A stretch of DNA of 39,941 nucleotides from Lobulomyces angularis. Lineage: Eukaryota > Chytridiomycota > Chytridiomycetes > Lobulomycetales > Lobulomycetaceae. Each line of letters begins with the position of its first letter. The stretch's first letter is position 1. A model generated the notes under the pieces. That model was not told where the DNA came from and ran no database searches. It was given only the letters and a program-made list of their open reading frames with translations. The stretch covers positions 9,271 to 49,211 of the forward strand of contig JADHYX010000150.1 of NCBI GenBank assembly GCA_027604685.1. Direction: 5' to 3'. The position numbers and the translations under genes were made by a program. Shown here one piece after another: positions 31,712 to 39,941 of this stretch.

Positions 31712-34051
31712 TTATTTCTTTTCATTAATTTTTTTTAGGAGTTCAATTTTTTCTTGCTCAAGGTTAAAATTTTTTCTCTTTAGGTTAAAGATTACATCAT
31801 CTTGTTCGAGGTTAATATCTTGTAACTCACAATTTCTTTTCGTCAAATTAAAATTTTTATTCATCAAAAGATCCATTTCATCTTTTACCAAATTTTCCGC
31901 TTTTTTTCTGTCATCTAATAAAATTTGTTTTAGACTGTTAACTTGTTCCTCTAGTTCTTCTAACTTTTCTTTTTGCTTTTCCATCAATGTTTTTCGCTCC
32001 AAGTTATCGTTCGCTAAGATAATGTGCTCCCTGTTTAAAAGTTCATAAGCTTCTTCTATTTTTTTGAAATTTTCAGCCAATACTCTATTTTGTGACCGAA
32101 GTTGTTTCGCCTCCTGTAGTTCAGGGTCGTTATCATTTTTTTGCTGTTCTAAAAATTCTGTCTCTAACTTGACCAGAGTAGATTTATACAATTTAATTTG
32201 ACTTGCATCAGATATTAAGTTTGTAGTAGTTAATTTTTCCGTATTTGTTGGTGAACTTGCCACCTGGGTTGGTGATTTTTCTAACCCATTTGAGGTCGAG
32301 GTAATTGTGTCACTTGATATATAAACGTCGAACAATCCGTTTTTTAAATATTCTAATAAGCTTTCAAAATCCAGGCTCAATATATAATCCTTATTTTTTT
32401 TTAATAATGCAATAGCAATTTTGAACATAGTTTCAAAGCCTTCAGCAAACACCATATCCATTATTCTAAAAACAACATCTAAAGGAAATCTATAAGCAAA
32501 TAATGTCAAAAACCTAAAGATGAAAGAAAAAAATTAAGTTTTACAAGAACAATTAAATTACCATTGTGATGCATACATGTTTGATTGTATACCTTCTTTT
32601 TCTAAATGTTTTTGAATTAATGGTAAATGTTCTTTTAAAATATCTAAGAAATTAAAATAAAAAATAATTTTGTTAGCAATAAACGAAATTGTAAATAGGT
32701 TGTACTGTCGAACTGGTATATCCTCAATTGCAACCCAGCCATATCTGATGTATACAGCTCTCTAAAACGATACTGCTTCATTAACTGAACTAAAGCACAA
32801 AATGCTTCCTCTTCTGGCATCTATATAGCATTTATATTTTTTATAAATTAAAAAAAAAGCTCAATAAAATTATTTACATTCATCAACAGCGCTCCCACTA
32901 CAAAAGATATTCCTTGGCAGTAACCAACTTCTAAGTCATACAATGAGTAAGCTTTAATGACATTAAATAGTGCTTCTTGGCCAGGCCCATCATTTCCTTG
33001 AAAATATTCAACTAAAAAAAAAATGGGTCACCATATGATTCATTTAAAAAAAAATTACAACATATTTTTTTGTTTTTAACATAAAAAGGATAAAAAACAG
33101 ATAATAACTAAAACTTTTTTTACCTTTCGGATAAGTTCGACTTAAATCACGTTGTATTAACTTTTCATGGGTGGTACTTCTAGTTAATAGAGTTGTATAA
33201 ACCGCTTCCAACTCAGGATTTTTTCCTTTACATAATAACAACCAAACCATTCCTCTTAAGAATATAAAAACAGATCTTATTAATTAAAGAAAAAGGAAAA
33301 AAACCTCAAGGCACTTGGAATTCCGAGCTGAATTTTTTTCGTTAAAGTTCTAGAATGTTTTAATGCAACTCTATCAAAATCCGAAACAACTTTTCCCCAA
33401 AAATCTAATATTGATATAATTTAAATTAAAACTTTGAAAAAAAATTGCGTGTTTACCCCAATCGACATCGTTTTCTTTTTCTTGTCCGACAACAGATTCT
33501 TTAACGGCTAAAAAACTGGATTTAATAAAAGAAAAAGGATCAAATCCATTGTTGGTTGTTTCCTCTTTCTGAACTTCCTTTTCAGATTTAATTCTAGCCA
33601 ATAATAAATTTGCAGTTTCTTCCTCCACAACAGTGGAGCAGTTACCAGGACTGTCTATAACGCTGTTGGTGTCGGTTGGTGAGTAATCTGCAGCAAGGTC
33701 CGAAATTGAAGATATAAAACTGAGATTCGAAGAAACGGAATTGTTACTTCTTCTTTCAAACACGCTTTTAGCGGACTTCGGAAATTTATTTCGAGGTAGT
33801 TCTGATAACAATAAATCGTCTGATGAATCATCTTTCGATAGATTAATTGAATCTTCCTCTTTGCTAAAGTCACTGTCTTGGTTTTGATCTAAATTGGTAT
33901 CTTTTTTTTCAATTTGTGTTTCATCATTCCATTTATTTTCTTCTAAAGTTGGAGAAGATTTAATTTCCTCAGAACTAGTTAAATTTAAAATTATTTTGGT
34001 AGAATTTTCGTTCCAGGGTGATGATGGTTCTTCAACTGCAGTTGACATCAT
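31712..34051 (-). CDS. TBC-domain RabGAP, Gyp5/EVI5-like
   Basis: GTPase-activating protein for Rab GTPases in membrane traffic. An acidic Ser-rich N-terminus of about 215 residues ends [19 protein letters not shown]. The TBC domain starts [17 protein letters not shown] and [17 protein letters not shown]. The Arg finger lies in [12 protein letters not shown] (I-x-x-D-x-x-R) and the Gln finger in YCQG ([16 protein letters not shown]). Further markers are [39 protein letters not shown] and [18 protein letters not shown]-terminal coiled coil ([37 protein letters not shown]) completes the Gyp5/EVI5 layout. Both catalytic residues are intact. Seven or more exons. Confidence 0.9.
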
Positions 34052-34710
34052 TCGATAATTAAAGTTTATCTCTATCTTTCTATTTTTTAAATTTAACTTT
34101 AAAACGAATTCTAAATTGAACTTTCTAAATTTTTATTTTCGAATTATGAATTCTAAAAAGTCTGATTAAAAAAAAAATTAAGTTTAAAATATTATTTCCT
34201 TTAAATAAAAACATAAAAACTTTTTTCTTAAATAAAATTTAATGACTTACCTTATTTTCCAAAATCAAGTTTGGCTTTAAAAATTAATAATCTAATACAC
34301 TTCTCCTTTTTTTTTTCTAAAAAAACTTATAAATTTTTATACAAAATCTTTTTTATAAAAAAATAATAAAAAAAAAATAATTCAACTAGTACTTTTTTTT
34401 TTGAAAATAAAAATTTTTAAGTGTGACAAAAATTAAATAATTTAGGACGTGTTTGAAAAAGAAAAGAGAAAAAAGAAAATTTTAACCTAAAAATTTCAGC
34501 AAAATTTTCTTTGAATAAAAGTAAGTACTTTTCAAAAATTTAATAAAAAGAACTTTCTTTTGATGATTATTGTATTTGCTCAAGAAATAATATATTTTTT
34601 TTTTTGAATTTTTTATATTTTTTTCTTTTTCTAATTAAAAGATTCTATAATAGTAATTAATAACAAAATAAAGCGAATAAGAAATATGTTTGTCATACAT
34701 TATTTTTAAT
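34052..34710. other. Intergenic, low-complexity A/T tracts
   Basis: About 660 bases made mostly of A and T runs between two minus-strand genes. A short block (GTGTGACA... to GGACGTGTTTG, about 34421-34453) is the only mixed-composition part. No gene or RNA recognised. Confidence 0.5.
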
Positions 34711-36345
34711 TTACTTTTTAGTTTCAATAACTTTTTCAACATCATTATTTGTAGAAGGAGCTTCGTCAAGGAAGAGAGCAATGATAGCACCCAAACCAAA
34801 GAAGACACCAGATAAGAACATAACCCAGACGTTACCATCACTACCAAAAGTTCCTTTTAAGATAGTGTTTACTGTTGAAACTACCATTTGTGGAATACAG
34901 ATAAACAAGTTCAAGATTCCCATTTGTAAACCAGTGGTATTTAGATCGTTTCCTTTGTTGTAGTTACCAACTAGTGCAAAAGGGAACGAGTTGATAGCTG
35001 ACATACCAACACCGATAAAGAGTGCTGCAATATAACCACCAGTGATTCCAGTACCAAATCTAGTTTGTAATAGAGCTGCTGATCCAACTGCTAATGAAAA
35101 TGCATAAATGAATCTAACTCTTTTTAAAAATCCATAGAGAAGACCAAGTGATAAAAGTAGAGAATAACTAACAACAAGAACGTTTTGGTAAACACTTGCA
35201 TCACCGAATGATGAACTTGTACCATTCAAATTAGCACCCCACCAACTATATATATAATAAATGATTTAGATTTAATAATAAAAAAAAATAAAATGAAATA
35301 AAAATGCTAATTGCACTTACGTTGATGAAACTGTCCACCAAGAGAACAAACCCATCCAGCAGAAAAATTGAACAGCACATAATTTAGCCAAACTCTTTGG
35401 CATTTTTGCAACTCCTTTGACAGAAGCAGTAAGTGGTGTATACCAAGCTTCAACATTAACTGGGCCAGTAGGTTGATTTTCTTTAACTAAAACTAATACT
35501 ACACTAAGCAAAATCAAGTTGATTCCCATAACTGTCAACATAACTCTAGGTAAAGTGAGGGATATGGTAGAGTTTTCACCAGCACCGAAGGCGTTTGAAT
35601 CAAATGTTAGAACTTTGTAAAGATAACCAGCAATGATACCACCTAAACCTTGGAAAACAGAAGCGAAAAGTTGAACTGTTTCTTGGTAACCCTGAGGAGC
35701 TAAATCAGAACCAAGAGCACGTAATGGAGTTTGAATGATGTCTATAAAAATAGAAAGTTTTAAATAAAATTAATAAAATTTGTTTCTTATAATAAAAAAA
35801 AAAAAAATTTTTTTAGTTTTTACTTCAAAATTAAAATAATTTTAAGTAAAAATAAATAAACAAAATAAAAAATTGGTTACTTACTGATAGTAACATCTAA
35901 ACAAACAAATGAGATAAAAGCTACTGGTAATCTGGCAGCAGTACCAAAATTATTTGCGAAAGCGAAAAGTAAAGAAAACAGGATGGTTAAAGCAAGACCC
36001 AAGATAATAAAAGGTCTACGACGACCAAATTTGAAAGTACTACGATCAGAGTAGGATCCTACAAATGGAGCAGTAAAGAAACCAGTGATTGGCCCAGCAA
36101 TCCAAGCAAGAGTGGAAATAGCTAAAAATTAAATAATATTTTTTTTTTTTTTTTTTAATTAGAAATTGTCTTCATCACAAAATGTATTATTAGTTACCAT
36201 CTGATAAACCAAACTCTTTCAATGTAGGAGATAATACAGCAAATTCAGTATTCCAAATTGTTTGAACACCAATCCAAGGAAGTGCCAATAGAGCACAGTA
36301 TAAGTATATTGAAAATTTTGATGAACTTGAATCAACAGTTACCAT
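34711..36345 (-). CDS. SUT/GPH-type sugar:proton symporter
   Basis: About 500 residues in four exons, 12 TM helices, of the GPH/sucrose transporter family (plant SUTs, fission-yeast Sut1, SLC45). It starts MVTVDSSSSKFS then ALPWIGVQTIWNTEFAVLSP, the SUT helix 1 region (G-x-Q-x-x-W/A). The loop 2-3 signature GSYSDRSTFKFGRRRPFI carries the family's R/K-x-G-R-R. Then come DIIQTPLRALGSDLAP (usual QGPxRALLADL), helices around LILLSVVLVLVKENQP, the middle loop, FFCWMGLFSWWTVSSTWWG, and near the end NTTGLQMGILNLFICIPQ, another family hallmark. Likely imports an alpha-glucoside such as maltose or sucrose. Codon choice looks more uniform (GGT, GCT, ACT) than in its neighbours, suggesting high expression. 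Divergent to the GH15-like gene. Confidence 0.9.
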
Positions 36346-37137
36346 TTTGCTTTAGTTATAGTTGTTTACTTTAAAAAGTTTTTTATGTATATTTTTTTTT
36401 TTTTGGAAAAATAATCCAAGTTTTATAAAAAAAAAATTGGAATGTAAAAATTGAGCTAAAAATAAAAAAACAAAAAAAGATAAAATATTTAGAAAATATT
36501 GAATTATTTCTTAAAAAAAGCGGTTTTTTTCCAACAGAAAATTTTTAAAATTTTGAGGAGGTGGCCCCTCTTGCAGACCACATCCAACTGCAGTTTGCGT
36601 GAGTTACGCTTCCTAACGTTGCTAAAAAAGAGTCGGAATAGAAACGTTTCGCAACAGTCTTTTTCGCAACAGCTACTTTAGTGTATCGCATTTCTTCTCT
36701 AGAATTTCAAGTGTTGTTGCCAACTATCCTAAGAAAGAGGCGGGTTTAGGGTTTTTTCCCAACCTGTTGAACTCTACTTCTTCATCAACAACGCAGCAAG
36801 CACCTCCTCCGCGCTTCCATTAACTGTCGGATTAGATTCGTGTCAGTGTTCTGTTCATTTTCCTCACTGTTTTTTCTGTTTTTTTTATTCCCAATCCAAT
36901 AAATTTTCAATTTTATATTTGTTACAATTTTAGAAATTTTTTTTTGAAAAAAAAAAAATTTTCTTATCAGTTTTTTATTGTTTTTTTTTTTTTTTTTGTT
37001 TAAAAAAAAGAATATCACAACTCTTCAAAAAAAATATTTTTTTTGAAAATTTATATATATATATTCGAAAAATTCTTTTGAATATAATAAATTAAGAAAT
37101 AATAATTATCAACATCTAAATAAAAAAAAATATAACA
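36346..37137. promoter_or_regulatory. Divergent promoter region with a GC-richer island
   Basis: About 790 bases between the divergent sugar-transporter and GH15-like genes. Within it, about 36553-36840 is clearly richer in G and C than any other intergenic stretch. It contains a short hairpin (GAGG...CCCCTC near 36558-36572), two TTTCGCAACAG direct repeats about 17 bases apart (near 36645-36672), and C/T-rich segments. The flanks are plain A/T tracts. No ORF of note and no tRNA or snRNA that I recognise. It could be an upstream activating region, a ncRNA or the relic of a mobile element. Confidence 0.5.
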
Positions 37138-38827
37138 ATGCCTCCTAATTTAATAAGTAAACTACTTCAAAAATGTACATCTGCAACTATTGATGAACAA
37201 GAAAATTTACAAAAAACTAGACAAATGGTGGAGCACCAAATTCCATTGGAAATAATAAAGCAACCTGTACACAATTCCGAACTTAAAGTTTTTATGAAGT
37301 CCTCTTCTTACTCTAATGATGAACTAACTAAACTCTTTGATTTACTTACTAAAAAAAATTCTTTGAGTTTTTCGAAAATTCCAGGTAGAAATTTGTTCAT
37401 GGCTGCTGTTCAAGATGATGCCACTGCTTATACTGGCTATGAAAATGTAATTAAAATATTATTCAGTTTTTTGTCATTGAGGATTTTAATAAATTTTTCT
37501 TAATTCTAGGTTTGGGTTAGAGATAATATTCATATTGCGCATGCTCATTATGTTCAGGGTGACGTAGAAACTACCGCCTTAAATGTAAAGGAAATTGGTT
37601 CATTTTGGTTAAAATATGATAATAGATGGATAGATTGTATAAAAGGTAAATTATTAATTTGGTTATAAAAAAGTCTTAACCGTTACATAGATCCACACTT
37701 GGCTGAAGATGTTATGAGAAGACCTCATATAAGATTTAATGGTACAGAATTAACTGAAAATACTCAGCATTGGAGTCACGCTCAAAATGATGCCATCGGA
37801 TATTGGCTATGGTTGTCTTCTAAACTTTGTCGTGAAGGCCACTTAGACTATGATATTTTAAGCAAAGTTGCTGTTTTTATTGCATTGTATTTCAAAAAGA
37901 TTGATTTCTGCAATGACAAAGATAATGGACATTGGGAGGAAGCTAGAAAAGTATCCATTTGTAAAGTTGTTATTAAAATTAAAAATAATTAAGGTGGAGG
38001 CCTCATCTATTGGAGCTGCAACAGCTGGGTTAAGGGAATTGGAACTATTATTGAATGAAAATGAGAAATTCCAAGAAATATTTGAAAAAAATTTTAATAA
38101 CTTTTGCAAGGAGCATAACTTACATGAAGACTTCAAGGTTGGCAAAGAGCTGGTTTCTAATCTAAAAGAGGAAGGATTAAAAAAAATGAACTCCATTTTA
38201 CCATTCGAAAGTAGAGATGCAGGTGCAGAAAGAGAAGCTGATGGAGCTTTGCTATTCTTGATTTACCCGCTTCAAATTATCACTGGAGAAATGGCCCAAA
38301 TTGTTGTTGATAACGTTGTCAGGGATTTATTAGGTGAACATGGAATACGGTATTTAAAAATACACATGTGCATTTGACATTAATAATTCTATTATAGTCG
38401 TTACAAAGGAGACTCGTACTGGATGGCGGATTATAAGGCAGTTTTTTCAGAGGAAAATCGAACAGGTAATTTTTCGGAGGATATTGGCCAAAGAAATAAA
38501 CATCTTAAATTTGGGCAAGAAGCGCAGTGGTGTATGTTTGATGCAATTGTATCATGCCATTACAGTTTAAAATTACAAGATTTACAAAAAAGAGGAGCTT
38601 CTGAGGCAGAATTATTAGCTTGTAAAGATTCACAAATAAATTATTTCAACCGAGCATTGGGACAAATAACAGGAGAAGATTGTAGCTTTGGGCCATGGCA
38701 TTGTCCTGAATCTTACTACATTGAAAATGGAAGAGTTGGGAAATATGTTGTAAATGATATTACTCCTCTTCTTTGGAGTCAAGCTAACCTTATTAGTGCT
38801 TTTTTACTTATAAAAAAAAGTTTGTAA
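37138..38827 (+). CDS. Glycoside hydrolase 15 / phosphorylase-kinase-alpha-like protein
   Basis: About 490 residues in five exons with an (alpha/alpha)6-barrel domain like the N-terminal half of phosphorylase kinase alpha and bacterial or eukaryotic GH15 enzymes. Hallmarks in order: YENVWVRDNIHIAHAHYVQGD (usual N-x-W-V-R-D), WSHAQNDAIGYWLWLSSKL (usual WxHxQxDAxxLYLL), DNGHWEEARKVEASSIGAA (usual WE......ASSVGMAxAAL), ESRDAGAEREADGALL, RRYKGDSYWMADY, EAQWCMFDAIVS and the end NDITPLLWSQANLISAFLLI. It lacks the C-terminal calmodulin-binding half of true phosphorylase kinase, so an alpha-glucosidase or glycan-binding role is more likely. Candidate acidic catalytic residues are the Glu of HWEEA and the Glu of GQEAQW. 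Start 37138 follows an A-rich leader. Confidence 0.87.
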
Positions 38828-39941
38828 ACTTAGTATACTTTATTATTTGATTAGCTTTTCTTTTTATCTCTTCTATTTTTTTTTATAGAAATATATATAT
38901 TTTTTTTGATAAGTATTTTTTTTAATTTTGGAAATTGTCAAAAACCTAATAATGCGAATGCTATAATTAGGGTTCTTCCTCGTAATAGTTTTCTTCTAAG
39001 TAATTATAGAAAAATAAATCCTGAAGGTGTTGGTTCCAAATGATTACTTATATGAATAAAAACCAAAAATAAGTTTTTATGATTTACAAAATTGAAACTA
39101 TTTTATATATAATGGAGAAAAGCATTTTTCAATATTACATTAATTGAGAAAGCAAAAAATGGAAAATCAGTTTCCCAAAATAACAATTGGACATGAAGAA
39201 TTTACAACGTTTATAAGAATATTTTATGAAAGATGGCACAGAAGTATATTCTTTCGTTTTGACTTTGTTATTTCCTCTATATTTCAAATAGTATTATTCT
39301 TTTATCAAATAAAAGCATAATCGAAAAAATTGATCCACAATATTTCTTATTATGCCGCAGTTATCTTGAAAAAAAAATAGAAGCTTTGAATGATTGATGA
39401 ATGTGGGGTTTTAGATGATATGGAACTGATGATAAAGCTTTTAACTAAAAATTAAATGCCCGATAATTTTACTAGAGGAATCCTTTGCTCAGAAATAAAG
39501 CATTTAATTTTCTTTAATGAAAAAACTGAAACAGTGGTTTCTGCAATAAAAAAAAAAACGAAATGAAGGATAAAATGCGAGCGGAATACTTTTAAAACAC
39601 TGGATTTGTGTAAGATTAAATTTTTGAACATTCATTATGCTAAATTGAGACTCAACTCAACTTAGAATTTCTTTTACTAAGTTACAGTACAAATTTCACT
39701 AAAGTATCGTTCTGCAACAAGCAGGACCTTATCAAATCGCAAATTTTGAATGCATCCCGATCCATAAAATCATCACTTTACGTATCAATGAAGTTACCTG
39801 CCTTGTTTTTGTTCTTATTACCTTTTTTTCTTCTCTAAATTTTTTTTTGTCCTTTTTGCTAAGCCTTAAAACTATCGTGTCTACAGAAATTGAAAAAAAT
39901 AAAAAAAAAAAAAATTTAAAAAGTAATAAATTTTTTATTTT
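38828..39941. other. Intergenic; possible unmodelled or decayed coding segments
   Basis: No firm gene in the last 1.1 kb. An ATG at 39159 opens 53 codons (MENQFPKITIGHEEFTTF...IFYERWHRS), reminiscent of the start of an NTF2-like/p15 fold. About 39313-39560 gives protein-like pieces (NKSIIEKIDPQYFLLCRSYL; DECGVLDDMELMIKLL; TRGILCSEIKHLIFF) broken by a frame change and a TAA. I could not join them with normal splice sites. Confidence 0.3.

Noticed and set aside
36700..36770. TTTAGGGTTTT as a telomere-like repeat
   Set aside because: A single copy inside an intergenic region flanked by genes on both sides; no tandem array.
1..39941. CRISPR array, bacterial operon or virus
   Set aside because: Spliced eukaryotic genes throughout; no spaced direct repeats and no viral replication or capsid gene.

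Overview
This is a visibly AT-rich eukaryotic nuclear window, densely packed with genes split by many very short introns (mostly about 40-70 nt, GT...AG, often with a CTAAC/CTAAT-like branch site). Nearly all gene models come from joining short exons by hand, keeping the reading frame across each junction and matching family hallmarks. TAA, TGA and TAG all act as stops, so the standard code fits. The gene set points to a flagellated (zoosporic) early-diverging fungus or close relative. Flagellar or microtubule genes (katanin p80, a DRC9/IQCG-like nexin-dynein regulatory subunit, a triple-doublecortin protein) sit beside fungal-type genes (DUF7918, carboxypeptidase Y, Gyp5-like RabGAP, SUT/GPH sugar carrier). 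A compact AT-rich Rozella-like (Cryptomycota) or chytrid genome is my best guess; the sequence alone does not prove it.

Layout. 1-2322 (-): katanin p80, cut by the window edge at its C-terminus. 2687-3419 (+): RPEL-repeat actin-binding protein. 3947-5307 (+): DUF7918 protein. 5428-7584 (+): membrane-anchored ZZ zinc finger/EF-hand protein. 8233-~10150 (+): type II membrane protein with a PPxY motif and a lectin-like beta-trefoil ectodomain. 10381-11425 (+): charged coiled-coil protein. 11690-16636 (-): 16-exon kinase with three Ras-association-like domains, a PH domain and an AGC catalytic domain. 16819-19119 (+): doublecortin-repeat protein. 19447-19925 (+): stand-alone PARP-type zinc finger. 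19985-21027 (-): seven-TM protein. 21497-23534 (-): carboxypeptidase Y. 24497-25115 (+) and 25427-25693 (-): two small single-pass membrane proteins. 26103-27907 (-): mitochondrial processing peptidase beta. 28332-29641 (-): C2H2 zinc finger protein. 29771-31385 (-): DRC9/IQCG-like protein. 31712-34051 (-): TBC RabGAP. 34711-36345 (-): SUT-type sugar transporter. 37138-38827 (+): GH15/phosphorylase-kinase-alpha-like protein. 38828-39941: no firm gene, but traces of decayed or unmodelled coding sequence.

Working together. Cytoskeletal functions recur (katanin, RPEL/actin, doublecortin, DRC9), as expected for an organism with a motile flagellated stage. The divergent sugar transporter/GH15-like pair suggests carbohydrate uptake and use from one control region. 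The RA-RA-RA-PH-AGC kinase looks like a Ras-to-kinase signalling hub. It carries four copies of a short KLxxxFG motif that I cannot assign to a known domain; this is the most interesting object in the window.
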